Part shown: one piece after another, positions 26,759 to 35,510 of the stretch | How the letters are laid out: the number at the start of each line of letters is the position of its first letter | Numbering within the stretch: position 1 is the first letter of the stretch | Assembly: GCF_000949475.1 (NCBI RefSeq) | Contig: NZ_JRHC01000001.1 | Location: 868,001-932,000 of the forward strand | Length of the DNA stretch: 64,000 nucleotides | Origin: Draconibacterium sediminis | GTDB taxonomy: Bacteria; Bacteroidota; Bacteroidia; Bacteroidales; Prolixibacteraceae | Reading direction: 5' to 3' | Made by a program: the position numbers and the translations under genes | The notes under the pieces: model-generated | Told to the model about the DNA's origin: nothing | The model's input: only the letters and a program-made list of their open reading frames with translations | Database searches by the model: none

Positions 26759-28393
26759 ATGAATAATCGACATATATACTTTCTGGTCCTGATTACCCTT
26801 CTATTAATTATAATACCAGCCTTGCCGGTTTTTTTGGTTGGAAACGCTGCAAAATATGCAGAGGTGGGTCGCGAAATGCTGATGAATAACGACTGGATTA
26901 ACCTTACTATTGGCGGCGATGCTTACGATCAGAAACCTCCTATGTTGTTTTGGATTGCGGCGGTTACTTTTAAGTTGTTTGGTTTGTCGATCCCGGCCTT
27001 CAAATTGGCCGTTTTATTGTTTTCGGTCATCGGAATTTATTCGACATACCGGCTGGGAAAACTGCATTACGGAAAAGAAACCGGTATGCTGGCAGCCTTT
27101 TTTTGGATATCGTCTTTGGGATTTCAGCATTTTAACAACGATATACATACCGATACCTTGTTGGCCAACTTTGTGGTATTCTCGGTATGGCAGTTCTCGG
27201 TGTATTTAAAAAACCATAAATGGCACAATTTTTTGCTTGGTGCAGTTGGTGTTGGTTTGTCGATGCTGGCAAAAGGGCCGGTGGGAGTAGTAATTCCTGC
27301 AGCAGCAATTGGCGGAACAATGTTAGTGCATAAGCAATGGAAAGAAATATTTAACTACCGTTGGCTGATTGCCCTGGTAGTGGTGGGAATTATGATTTTG
27401 CCTGCCATGGTAGGATTACTAAACCAGTTTGGGCTCGAGGGAATCAAATTCTATTTCTGGACCAATAACGTAGGGCGTGTTACCGGTTCGTATAGGGGAA
27501 GCGGTGCCGATTATTCGTTTTACCTGCATACATCCTTATATGTATTGTTGCCCTGGACTATATTTATGGTTTATGGTTTTTTTAAAGAAGTGAAAAGCCT
27601 GAACAGAATATGGAAAAATAAAACCGAAGATTTTGAGGTAGTAAACATTTTTGCGGTTGTGGTTTACCTGGGAATACTGTCGGTAGCCAAACAGCAAAAT
27701 CCACACTATATGCTTTCGGCACTTCCTTTTATGTATATAATTACCGCCAAATGGACCGTGCGCTTATTTTCTTCCGAAGAAAGAGCGAAAACCCGTAACA
27801 TAATTGCAACAATAAATAAAGGAATAGCAGTTGTTGGGCCGCTAATATTATTAGTGCTGCCCATTGTGGTGTTCCCTGAAAAACGTTTCTGGTTTTGGGG
27901 TGTATACGGATTGCTTTATGCCGGAATAGTGATAGTGTTTGTAAAAAAGAATAATTTGCAGAGGCAGATTGTGATGCTGACTTTCACCATTGCAGTAATG
28001 CTGTTTACCGTTAATGTAAACATGCTGCCAAATATGCTGAAGTTTCATACTTCGATTGAAGCTGCCGAAATTTTTAATGAAAAAGCACCTGAAGGCTCAA
28101 CACTGAGCATGTATACCGAGAAGGCCAGGCTTTGGAATTTGTTTCTGTATTCAAAATCTCCGGGAAAATATCTTGTTGAGAAAGAAGATCTGGAAGCATT
28201 TCTTCCGAATGCGGGGGCGTGGATATTTACTTCGGAAGCCGGGTATAATGATATGCTTGAAATGGGATTGAATATGAATGTGGTTCAGAAATTTACGGAG
28301 CACAAACCTCTAACCGGTCAGTCGGCACGATTTTTAAATCCCAAAACCAGGGCGAGCAGATTTAATACCATGTATCTTCTTGAGTTAAGATAA
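26759..28393 (+). CDS. ArnT/PMT-like family 39 glycosyltransferase
   Basis: The open frame begins with a TTG at 26732, but the ATG at 26759 (MNNRHIYFLV) directly precedes the first membrane helix and is the likely start, giving 544 residues. The protein has about 11-12 membrane segments and the GT-C signature region GNAAKYAEVGREML...DQKPPMLFW in the first periplasmic loop, where ArnT-like enzymes carry the catalytic acid (E of the AEVGREM stretch). It probably transfers a sugar from a polyprenyl phosphate to a lipid or glycan at the outer face of the inner membrane. The acceptor is unknown. Confidence 0.8.
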   Translation: MNNRHIYFLVLITLLLIIIPALPVFLVGNAAKYAEVGREMLMNNDWINLTIGGDAYDQKPPMLFWIAAVTFKLFGLSIPAFKLAVLLFSVIGIYSTYRLGKLHYGKETGMLAAFFWISSLGFQHFNNDIHTDTLLANFVVFSVWQFSVYLKNHKWHNFLLGAVGVGLSMLAKGPVGVVIPAAAIGGTMLVHKQWKEIFNYRWLIALVVVGIMILPAMVGLLNQFGLEGIKFYFWTNNVGRVTGSYRGSGADYSFYLHTSLYVLLPWTIFMVYGFFKEVKSLNRIWKNKTEDFEVVNIFAVVVYLGILSVAKQQNPHYMLSALPFMYIITAKWTVRLFSSEERAKTRNIIATINKGIAVVGPLILLVLPIVVFPEKRFWFWGVYGLLYAGIVIVFVKKNNLQRQIVMLTFTIAVMLFTVNVNMLPNMLKFHTSIEAAEIFNEKAPEGSTLSMYTEKARLWNLFLYSKSPGKYLVEKEDLEAFLPNAGAWIFTSEAGYNDMLEMGLNMNVVQKFTEHKPLTGQSARFLNPKTRASRFNTMYLLELR

Positions 28394-28959
28394 GTAAATC
28401 ACAAAAAAAATATTTCTTTCCCCCCCTGTACCGATTGTTATACTTTTCGATCAGTATTAATTCTTTTGCACAATTCATAAAATTTAGACAGGAAACCAAT
28501 TCATCATTAATAAATGATTTTCTGTTGCTGTTTTATGTCTCTCTTATTAATATATGATGAGCTGTCACACTTCATTGTGGTGATAGTCTGCATCTTTCGT
28601 TTGGGCAGTATCCTTTGTCCTTTAATTAATTCTTGTTGTTCGGCTAATAAAAGCATGTAATAATTTGTGCTTTTTGAACTAATTGTGGCTGTTTGGTGTA
28701 AAAACGGCAATAAAAAGCATGGAAGTATGTCAAAAAGGTACAATATTGTGTCAAATATTAATAATTTGTTAAGCGAATTAACATGTGGGGTAAAAATGGG
28801 GTTGTGAATGAAAAAAAGTGCATTTATTTGAATCAGGAATTAAAAACAGAGGGTGTTGAGGAGAAAAAGAGGTTAGAAAAGAAAAACACCCCCTGTTAAA
28901 ACAGGGCAGACGAGATTTAAAATTAAAAAATAGCAGTTTAACTTTTAAAATTTACGATT
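28394..28959. other. 566-bp regulatory gap before the porin-PII-Amt operon
   Basis: No gene is seen. An ACAATATTGT perfect palindrome (about 28740-28749) is flanked by two TGTCAAA words, which could be a regulator site. CCCTGT-TAAA-ACAGGG (28891-28906) forms a hairpin 54 bases before the porin ATG and probably sits in the mRNA leader. I looked for a sigma-54 -24/-12 pair and found no convincing one. Confidence 0.4.
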
Positions 28960-29625
28960 ATGAAAAAGACACTACTGATTACAGTAAGTATGTTATTACT
29001 TTTAGTTGTATCAACAACGAATGTTAAAGCTCAGGAATGGAGTACGGGTTTAGACATTTACAGTAGTTATTTATGGCGTGGTGCCAAGTTTGGAACAGGG
29101 GCAGCTTTTCAGCCCGGAGTTGAGTTTAGTGCAGGAGGTTTTGCCATTGGTGCATGGGGATCTTACAGTACTGGTTCAGAGGAAGCAGCTGAGGCCGACC
29201 TTTACATGGGTTATGGTTTCGATTTAGGCGAAAATGCTTCGTTAAGCTTTACCTTGACCGACTACTACTTCCCGGGATCAGACTGGACCGAAGGAGAATC
29301 GCACTACTTCGAACCTATGGTTAGTTTGGGTGTTGGTGCTTTTACTTTCACTGCAGCTTACATGGAAGGACTTGGAGATGATGAGATCAACACCACAAGC
29401 GACTTGTATCTTGAAGCAGCAGTTTCTGCAGGTCCGGTAGACATTACTCTTGGTGGTGGCGATGGCCAGTACACTGACAATGGCGATTTCAACATCTGTA
29501 ACATCATGGTTGGAACTTCAAAAGAAGTACAGATTACCGAAAGCTTTACTCTGCCGGTTTCAGGAGCAGTTATGCTGAACCCATCAACGGGAGGATTCCA
29601 CATTGCAGTTGGTATTTCACTGTAA
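28960..29625 (+). CDS. TorF-like outer-membrane porin, ammonium-linked
   Basis: This 221-residue protein has a clean signal peptide (1-24, cleaved after VKAQ or nearby), then alternating beta strands rich in glycine and aromatics, starting with STGLDIYSSYLWRG and ending in HIAVGISL. It resembles the TorF/TIGR02001-type putative porins. Such a small barrel is a usual first partner of PII and Amt genes in Bacteroidota. I infer a role in passage of ammonium or another small nitrogen compound through the outer membrane. The PII gene follows after 85 bp, which include a GAGTCCGTATAACTCGGACTC hairpin (29650-29670). Confidence 0.7.
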   Translation: MKKTLLITVSMLLLLVVSTTNVKAQEWSTGLDIYSSYLWRGAKFGTGAAFQPGVEFSAGGFAIGAWGSYSTGSEEAAEADLYMGYGFDLGENASLSFTLTDYYFPGSDWTEGESHYFEPMVSLGVGAFTFTAAYMEGLGDDEINTTSDLYLEAAVSAGPVDITLGGGDGQYTDNGDFNICNIMVGTSKEVQITESFTLPVSGAVMLNPSTGGFHIAVGISL

Positions 29626-29710
29626 CAGAGAAGATATTTTGATATGAAACGAGTCCGTATAACTCGGACTCGTTACATCTTATACTAAAAAACAAATAAC
29701 ATTAAATAAG

Positions 29711-30067
29711 ATGAAAAAGATTGAAGCAGTAATACGCAAATCAAAATTTGAAGAGGTAAAAGACGCCCTGTATGAAGCAGGTATTGAGTTCTTCTCTTTC
29801 TGGGATGTGAGAGGAGTTGGCCAGGCTCGCGAAGGTCGTGCTTACCGCGGTGTTGTATACGACACCAGTACAATCGAAAGAATAAAATTGTCCATTATCG
29901 TTCGCGATAAGAATATTGATAAAACGGTTCAGGCCATTTTAGGCTCAGCAAGAACAGGAGAGATCGGTGACGGTAAAGTGTTCGTTGTGCCTATTGAAGA
30001 GTCATACCGAATCAGAACCGGAGAACACGGTGATGAATCACTTTTTATTAAAGGAAAAGAAGAGTAG
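29711..30067 (+). CDS. PII nitrogen regulatory protein
   Basis: This 118-residue trimeric signal protein senses ATP/ADP and 2-oxoglutarate and gates the ammonium channel. Family blocks are intact: MKKIEAVIRKSKFEEVKDAL at the start, T-loop region with EGRAYRGVVYD, and the C-signature TGEIGDGKVFVVPIEE. Y50 occupies the place of the uridylylated tyrosine 51 of E. coli GlnB; the loop before it is one residue shorter and different, so modification is uncertain. Linkage to amtB, 24 bp downstream, points to a GlnK-type role. Confidence 0.95.
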   Translation: MKKIEAVIRKSKFEEVKDALYEAGIEFFSFWDVRGVGQAREGRAYRGVVYDTSTIERIKLSIIVRDKNIDKTVQAILGSARTGEIGDGKVFVVPIEESYRIRTGEHGDESLFIKGKEE

Positions 30068-30091
30068 TAACTGAAAAAAGATTAGATTATC

Positions 30092-31324
30092 ATGGAAGAA
30101 ACTTTGCAAGGCCTACAAATAGGTATAGATAATATGTGGTTATTGGTTGCTGCATTTCTGGTAATGTTCATGCAGCCTGGATTTGCCCTGGTTGAGGCAG
30201 GTTTTACACGATCGAAGAACACGGCGAATATTTTAATGAAAAACCTGATGGACTTTTCTATCGGCTCAATACTTTATTGGGTTATTGGTTTTACCATTAT
30301 GTATGGAGACTCAATAGGTGGATTTATTGGAATGCCAGATCTTTTCTTTATGAGCGACGGTTTTGGCGATAATTATTCTGATTATGCCGACTTGTTTTTC
30401 CAAACTGTATTTGCTGCAACTGCTGCAACTATTGTTTCGGGAGCAATGGCTGAAAGAACAGAATTTAAAGCCTACTTGATTTTTAGTATTGTAATTACCG
30501 TAATTATTTACCCAATTTCAGGTCACTGGACATGGGGTGGTGGTTGGTTAAGCCAACTTGGATTCCACGATTTCGCCGGTTCATCTATTGTACACTCTGT
30601 TGGTGCATGGGTTGGTTTAGCTGGTGCGTCTATTATTGGACCTCGTTTAGGAAAATATGGAAAAGACGGAGAGGCGAAAGCAATTCCGGGACACAACCTG
30701 GCAATGGGAGCATTGGGTGTATTCATCCTATGGTTCGGATGGTTCGGATTTAACCCCGGATCTCAGTTAGCCGCTGCCGGTACAGATAACGCTGTTGCAA
30801 TTGGTCATATCGCGGTTACCACTAACCTGGCTGCTGCAGCCGGTGCTGTTACTGCAATGATGGTTGCATGGTTCCGTTACAAACGCCCATCACTTTCAAT
30901 TTCGTTGAACGGTGCATTGGCCGGTTTGGTTGCCATTACTGCTGGTTGTGATGCTGTTAATCCTATGGGAGCATTATTCATCGGTATAATTGCAGGTTTC
31001 ATTCTGCCATTTGCTGTTGAGTTCTTCGATAAAATATTAAAAGTAGACGACCCTGTTGGTGCGATATCTGTTCACGGAGTGAGCGGTGCATTTGGTACAC
31101 TGGCTGTAGGTTTGTTCTCAACCTCTGAAGGTTTATTCTACGGCGGTGGTGCAAAATTACTGGGTATTCAGGCTATTGGAGTGTTAGCATTCTTTGCCTG
31201 GGCATTCGGTTTAGGTTTGGTATTATTCTTCATCCTGAAGAAAGCAAATATACTGCGCGTTTCTAAGCGCATTGAAGAAGAGGGCCTCGATGTTTACGAA
31301 CATGGTGAGAGTGCCTATAACTAA
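30092..31324 (+). CDS. amtB: Ammonium transporter
   Basis: This 410-residue channel has about 11 membrane segments and no separate signal peptide. Amt signatures include FMQPGFALVEAGFTR near the N-terminus, GAMAERTEF, SGHWTWGGGWL, DFAGSSIVHSVG (with the first pore histidine) and SVHGVSGAFGTLAVG (second pore histidine). It conducts ammonium across the inner membrane and is expected to be blocked by the PII protein encoded just upstream. A strong terminator follows 38 bases after the stop. Confidence 0.96.
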   Translation: MEETLQGLQIGIDNMWLLVAAFLVMFMQPGFALVEAGFTRSKNTANILMKNLMDFSIGSILYWVIGFTIMYGDSIGGFIGMPDLFFMSDGFGDNYSDYADLFFQTVFAATAATIVSGAMAERTEFKAYLIFSIVITVIIYPISGHWTWGGGWLSQLGFHDFAGSSIVHSVGAWVGLAGASIIGPRLGKYGKDGEAKAIPGHNLAMGALGVFILWFGWFGFNPGSQLAAAGTDNAVAIGHIAVTTNLAAAAGAVTAMMVAWFRYKRPSLSISLNGALAGLVAITAGCDAVNPMGALFIGIIAGFILPFAVEFFDKILKVDDPVGAISVHGVSGAFGTLAVGLFSTSEGLFYGGGAKLLGIQAIGVLAFFAWAFGLGLVLFFILKKANILRVSKRIEEEGLDVYEHGESAYN

Positions 31325-31339
31325 AATCTTCTTCAGCTT

Positions 31340-31359
31340 TTAAGTCTGTAGCTGTCTGT
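31340..31359 (+). repeat. 20-bp dispersed repeat, copy 1
   Basis: TTAAGTCTGTAGCTGTCTGT recurs exactly at 43341-43360, within the hairpin between the GNAT gene and argG. Here it directly precedes the amtB terminator. Confidence 0.75.
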
Positions 31360-31362
31360 TTG

Positions 31363-31395
31363 TGGCCCCGTCGTTGGGCGGGGCCATTTTTCTTT
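31363..31395 (+). terminator. Terminator of the porin-PII-amtB operon
   Basis: TGGCCCCG / CGGGGCCA (8 bp, 8-nt loop) is followed by TTTTTCTTTT. Confidence 0.9.
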
Positions 31396-31526
31396 TCAAC
31401 TACACTACTTAAAAATGAAAAATTAGAACTAAAGATATTTTAACTGCATATAATACATTTCGTTTTACGTTAAATTAAGGTCAAGGGTAGTTATTAGTTA
31501 GTTTAGTTAGATTAAAAGAATCGGAG

Positions 31527-31554
31527 ACCGACTGCAAATTGTAGTCGGTTTTTT
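31527..31554 (+). terminator. Second terminator-like hairpin, before the DUF4494 gene
   Basis: ACCGACT / AGTCGGT (7 bp, 9-nt loop) runs into seven T. It is 130 bp past the amtB terminator and has no gene of its own upstream, so it may end a small RNA made from 31396-31554 or be an attenuator. Confidence 0.65.
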
Positions 31555-31600
31555 GTTGATAAAAATGCAGGCTTTTAAGCGAAAGTATTTGAGGCTTATG

Positions 31601-31608
31601 TATTTTTG
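31601..31608 (+). promoter_or_regulatory. Candidate -7 box of the DUF4494 gene
   Basis: TATTTTTG matches TAnnTTTG and lies 26 bp before the ATG at 31634. This argues against the earlier in-frame TTG at 31553. Confidence 0.45.
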
Positions 31609-31633
31609 TCACTTCTTAAAAAATGTAGAAATT

Positions 31634-32236
31634 ATGATGCAGACTTGGTTCGAGAGTAAAGTAAAATATATGAAAGTTTCCGAGAGCGGAAGCGAATCGA
31701 TGGTAACAGAAAACTTTTTGTTGGATGCCGTATCGTACACCGATGCCGAAACGCGGATTATTCGCCAGATGCAACAAATGGTTAGAGGCGGAGAGTTTCA
31801 GATTGTTGACATTAAAAAATCGCGGATTGCCGAAGTTTTTCCATACGAAAACGGCGAGTGGTGGTTTAAAGCAGCCATTAATCTGGTTACAATTGACGAG
31901 GAAGCAGGTAAGGAGAAAAAAATAAAAACAAATTACCTGATTATGGCCGACGACATTAAAGAAGCACTTAACCGGTTGGACGAAAGTCTGGAGTACCTGG
32001 TTATTCCTTTTGTTGTTACTTCGTTGGCGGTTAGTCCGATTGTAGATGTATTTCCTTACAATCCTGAGGAAGCACAAATCCCTGATGGTTTTGTGCCGGT
32101 AGCAGAAGCTGCGGAGAAAAAGAATCCGATATTTACCGATGGAGTAAATCCGTTCATCGAAGAAGAGGAGGAAGAGGTTTCGGCTGAAGAGGAGACCGAG
32201 GCTCCGGAAGAAACCGAAGATTCGAACGACGAATAA
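31634..32236 (+). CDS. DUF4494 family protein
   Basis: The start at 31634 (MMQTWFESKVKYMKV) fits the family's usual N-terminus, giving 200 residues; upstream codons overlap a hairpin and a -7 box. The conserved core is QTWFESKVKY, TENFLLDAVSYTDAETRII and the following mixed alpha/beta domain to about 140. The tail from about 160 is very acidic (runs of E). No enzyme motif or signal peptide is seen. DUF4494 is a Bacteroidota family of unknown function. A bidirectional terminator separates it from the convergent gene. Confidence 0.8.
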   Translation: MMQTWFESKVKYMKVSESGSESMVTENFLLDAVSYTDAETRIIRQMQQMVRGGEFQIVDIKKSRIAEVFPYENGEWWFKAAINLVTIDEEAGKEKKIKTNYLIMADDIKEALNRLDESLEYLVIPFVVTSLAVSPIVDVFPYNPEEAQIPDGFVPVAEAAEKKNPIFTDGVNPFIEEEEEEVSAEEETEAPEETEDSNDE

Positions 32237-32253
32237 ACGGAAGAATAGTATAA

Positions 32254-32299
32254 AAAAATTGCAGTCCGCCTGTAAAAAATGTGCAGGCAGACTGCATTT
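32254..32299. terminator. Bidirectional terminator between convergent genes
   Basis: GCAGTCCGCCTG (32261-32272) and CAGGCAGACTGC (32284-32295) form a 12-bp stem with one mismatch. It is preceded by AAAAAAATT and followed by ATTTTG, so it can end transcripts from both sides. Confidence 0.8.
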
Positions 32300-32336
32300 T
32301 GAATTAATTATTAAGTAGTTGACGAAAAAAAAGTCG

Positions 32337-33017
32337 TTATAAGTTCACCATTACTTTGTAGTAATTGAATTTGCAACGCATTTTCGGATCGAACTGGTAA
32401 TAGGCAATTGCAATCCGGCAAATGTCTTGTATTGTTTCGTAAATCTGGGCAACTTCTTTTTTGCCGTAATTATCCAATTCGGTATCTCCTTCCAAAGCAA
32501 TAAAAAAGTCTTCGAATTGACTGATACGATTCGCACAAACAAGGATCTTATCGAACAAGGTGTCAGGAGTTCCTTTTTCGCTGATTTTTTGCCTTACGTT
32601 TTCGTTTAAATTGGCGGCAAATGTTTTCAGGAATTTAAACAGGCTGATGTGGTCGCCGTTTTTGGCATCGCTAAAATAATCGGTGTAGCCGGTGGTTTTG
32701 AAAAATTCTTTCAGAAAGGCTTTGTCTTTTTTAAAGTCGACTTTTACGGATGCCCGCAGAACTTTTAGGTGCTGAAGGCCTTCAACCATAATCTCGTGCC
32801 ATTCGCGATAACGTTCATCTTCCAAAACATCCAGATTTTCAGCGTAGTGTTTGTCGATGGTGTCATCAATCCACACCATTAACGATGTTGCGAATTCCGG
32901 ATCCCATTCCTTTCGCAAAATCGACAACTCGTAGATGTTTTCTTTAAAGGTTTTTGCAATCTGTTGACAAGCTAAAATTGTGGCGGTACTGGTAGGACAA
33001 ATGGTTATTGTTTCCAT
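32337..33017 (-). CDS. Unrecognised cytosolic helical protein
   Basis: This 226-residue protein is mostly alpha-helical, with many charged residues, no signal peptide and no membrane segment. The N-terminus contains a CPTSTATILACQQ stretch. No catalytic pattern is apparent, and I do not recognise the family. It is convergent with the DUF4494 gene and separated from hisIE by 228 bp. That gap carries three copies of an AACTATGTT-like word spaced 13 bp apart (33111, 33124, 33137), possibly an operator for this gene. Confidence 0.65.
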   Translation of the reverse strand: METITICPTSTATILACQQIAKTFKENIYELSILRKEWDPEFATSLMVWIDDTIDKHYAENLDVLEDERYREWHEIMVEGLQHLKVLRASVKVDFKKDKAFLKEFFKTTGYTDYFSDAKNGDHISLFKFLKTFAANLNENVRQKISEKGTPDTLFDKILVCANRISQFEDFFIALEGDTELDNYGKKEVAQIYETIQDICRIAIAYYQFDPKMRCKFNYYKVMVNL

Positions 33018-33110
33018 ACAAGCGGTATTTTGTAGTTAGAAGATATAACAAAGCTACGGAGTACCGCCGAAATATGCCTAATTGTAAAGTGGTAATATAC
33101 AATGTTTTAT

Positions 33111-33146
33111 AACTATGTTATGGAACTATGTTTCATAACTGTGTTC
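33111..33146. promoter_or_regulatory. Three 13-bp-spaced AACTATGTT words
   Basis: AACTATGTTA (33111), AACTATGTTT (33124) and AACTGTGTTC (33137) lie head to tail at equal 13-bp spacing, about 95-130 bp upstream of the gene that starts at 33017. They may be a regulator-binding array. Confidence 0.4.
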
Positions 33147-33245
33147 TACAATATGTTTATTGGTCTCCGAAAAGGCAGTCTTTTCTGAACCAGGTGAGGG
33201 AGTAGACGAAATTCTTAAGATTTTAAGTCGCTGAAAGACAGTTGC

Positions 33246-33863
33246 TTATTTGTGTCTTTTTTTGAGCTCACGAACCACATCTTCAATACGGTAACCTTTA
33301 TGCGTAAGCAACACAACTAAGTGATAAAGCAAATCGCCGGCTTCGTACATAAAGTTCTCATCATCGTTTGCCATGGCTCCAATAATAGTTTCAACAGCTT
33401 CTTCGCCAACTTTTTGCGTAATTTTTCGTGTTCCTCTTTGGAATAACGAAGTGGTGTACGAACCTTCCGGCATTTCAGCTTTGCGTTTGTCGATAAAATC
33501 CTGCAGGTAGCTAAGGAATTGAATATCATTGCCTGCGTTTGATTCTTCAAAACAAGTATCATCGCCTTTGTGACAAACCGGTCCAACAGGATTTGCTTTT
33601 ATAAGCAGTGTGTCGTTGTCGCAATCAATGGCAATCGAAACAACATCCAGAAAATTTCCCGATTCCTCGCCTTTGGTCCACAGGCGGTTTTTGGTGCGGC
33701 TAAAAAACGTTACTTTACCAATCTCCTGAGTTTTGGCAAGCGCATCTTCGTTCATAAAACCAAGCATCAGAACATTTTGCGTTTCTGCATCCTGAATGAT
33801 CGCCGGAATTAGCCCGTCCATTTTATTGAAATCGATTGTTGATATATCTGTTAGCTGTCTCAT
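33246..33863 (-). CDS. hisI: Bifunctional phosphoribosyl-AMP cyclohydrolase / phosphoribosyl-ATP diphosphatase
   Basis: This 205-residue fusion enzyme catalyses the second and third steps of histidine synthesis. The first half (to about 110) has the cyclohydrolase motifs RLWTKGEESGN and the zinc-binding DCDNDTLL and CHKGDDTCF blocks. The second half has the pyrophosphohydrolase signature KVGEEAVETIIGAM and the ENFMYEAGDLLYHL helix. It is the last gene of the long minus-strand arg-pro-his operon, 84 bp after hisF. The gap carries a purine-rich repeat (GAAGTCCGAAGCCGGAAG-like). Confidence 0.96.
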   Translation of the reverse strand: MRQLTDISTIDFNKMDGLIPAIIQDAETQNVLMLGFMNEDALAKTQEIGKVTFFSRTKNRLWTKGEESGNFLDVVSIAIDCDNDTLLIKANPVGPVCHKGDDTCFEESNAGNDIQFLSYLQDFIDKRKAEMPEGSYTTSLFQRGTRKITQKVGEEAVETIIGAMANDDENFMYEAGDLLYHLVVLLTHKGYRIEDVVRELKKRHK

Positions 33864-33947
33864 AATCTTTTGTCAGAAGTCCGAAGCCGGAAGCCCGGAG
33901 CAATTTTTAATTCAGTAATTGTGTTGCGAAGTTACTATTTTGATCGG

Positions 33948-34703
33948 CTATCGAACTACAATGCCTTTTTCTTTTAAGTATTTCTTAAGAACCGGAATTG
34001 GAATTTCGTTGTAATGAAATATACTGGCTGCCAGTCCGGCGTCGGCTTTGCCTTTTGTAAAAACATCAACAAAATGCTCCTCGGCACCTGCCCCGCCCGA
34101 AGCAATGATCGGAATCTTCAGCATATCGGCCATTTTCGAAAGCTCTTTATTGGCGAATCCATTTTTTGTTCCGTCGTGGTTCATCGAAGTAAAAAGTATC
34201 TCTCCGGCACCACGGTCTTCGGCTTCTTTTGCCCACGAAAAAAGTTCTTTGTCGGTCGGAATTCGGCCACCGTTTACGGTAACTGTCCAATGCTCGTTTT
34301 CATCGCCGCGTGCATCGATAGCTACAACAACAAACTGGCTTCCAAAATTCAGCGCCAGGTCATCGATCAGTTTTGGATTACGAACCGCCGATGAGTTAAT
34401 CGAGATTTTATCGGCACCTGCAGCCAAAAGTTTTTCAGCATCGCTCAATTCGCTGATACCGCCACCAACCGTAAACGGAATGTTGATATGCGCTGCAATA
34501 CGTTTTACCAGTTCTACAAAAGTTTTGCGCCCTTCGTGTGTAGCTGTGATATCGAGGAAACAAAGTTCGTCGGCACCTTCGGCTGCATATTTTGCACCCA
34601 GTTCCACAGGGTCGCCAACTTCTTTAATATCTACAAAGTTGATTCCTTTAACGGTTTGCCCGTTGCGGATATCGAGGCATGGTATTATTCGTTTTGCAAG
34701 CAT
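33948..34703 (-). CDS. hisF: Imidazole glycerol phosphate synthase, cyclase subunit
   Basis: This 251-residue (beta/alpha)8 barrel closes the imidazole ring, using ammonia from His[21 protein letters not shown] carries the catalytic D11, and [10 protein letters not shown] carries the second catalytic Asp. The phosphate-binding loops TVGGGI and IIASGGAGA are intact. HisH is not in this window, so the partner is encoded elsewhere. It follows hisA by 31 bp. Confidence 0.97.
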   Translation of the reverse strand: MLAKRIIPCLDIRNGQTVKGINFVDIKEVGDPVELGAKYAAEGADELCFLDITATHEGRKTFVELVKRIAAHINIPFTVGGGISELSDAEKLLAAGADKISINSSAVRNPKLIDDLALNFGSQFVVVAIDARGDENEHWTVTVNGGRIPTDKELFSWAKEAEDRGAGEILFTSMNHDGTKNGFANKELSKMADMLKIPIIASGGAGAEEHFVDVFTKGKADAGLAASIFHYNEIPIPVLKKYLKEKGIVVR

Positions 34704-34734
34704 TTTTATTCGTTCCGAGTTAAAAGATCAAATA

Positions 34735-35466
34735 CTATGAAATGAACTTCTCAATTTCTTTCAAAGTTATGCGATTTTCATAAATGGCTTTTCCGGTAAT
34801 TACACCCGGAACGCCCATTTCATCTAATTTTAATATGTCGTCCATGGTGGCAATTCCGCCACTGGCAATAATTTCCACTTCGGGAAGCGTTTTCATAATG
34901 TCGGCGTACAATTCAAAAGAAGGGCCGCTTAACATTCCATCGCGGCTAATATCCGTTGAAATTACTTTGCTGATTCCCTGTCTGTGAAATTCCGATATAA
35001 AATCGATAACCGCTAATTCAGTGGTTTCCATCCAGCCGCTTACCGCAATGTTGCCGTCTTTTGCATCGGCACCCAAAATGATCTTTTCGCTACCGAATTT
35101 CTCCAGCCAGCTCAGAAAAGTATCTTTCTCTTTTACTGCGATACTTCCGCCGGTAACCATTGCTGCGCCTGAATTAAAGGCTATTTCCAAATCTTCATCC
35201 GATTTCAGTCCGCCGCCAAAGTCGATCACCAGGTTGGTCTTGCCGGCTATGGTTTCCAGTACCTTGTAGTTTACAATGTGCTTGGCTTTTGCCCCGTCCA
35301 AATCAACGAGGTGCAAACGTTTGATTCCTGCATCTTCAAACATTTTGGCGACCTCCAGCGGGTTCTCATTGTAAACCGTTTTCTGGTTGTAATCGCCCTG
35401 AGAAAGTCGCACACATTTGGCGTCAATCAGGTCGATGGCAGGAATTATTTCTATTTTTTTGGTCAT
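34735..35466 (-). CDS. hisA: ProFAR isomerase
   Basis: The open frame starts at 35499 but the ATG at 35466 ([21 protein letters not shown]) matches the family N-terminus, giving 243 residues. It isomerises ProFAR to PRFAR, the substrate of HisF. The barrel has D8-type catalytic Asp in [16 protein letters not shown], and [13 protein letters not shown] with the second catalytic Asp. It lies 44 bp after the transcarbamylase gene, joining the his genes to the arg-pro genes in one transcript. Confidence 0.96.
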   Translation of the reverse strand: MTKKIEIIPAIDLIDAKCVRLSQGDYNQKTVYNENPLEVAKMFEDAGIKRLHLVDLDGAKAKHIVNYKVLETIAGKTNLVIDFGGGLKSDEDLEIAFNSGAAMVTGGSIAVKEKDTFLSWLEKFGSEKIILGADAKDGNIAVSGWMETTELAVIDFISEFHRQGISKVISTDISRDGMLSGPSFELYADIMKTLPEVEIIASGGIATMDDILKLDEMGVPGVITGKAIYENRITLKEIEKFIS

Positions 35467-35510
35467 GTTTTTAAATTCTCTCAATCCACAAGGCCGCAAA
35501 GGTAGCAGAA

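Noticed and set aside
28394-28959. Sigma-54 promoter for the porin-PII-Amt operon
   Set aside because: No GG/GC pair at the -24/-12 spacing with the right context was found.
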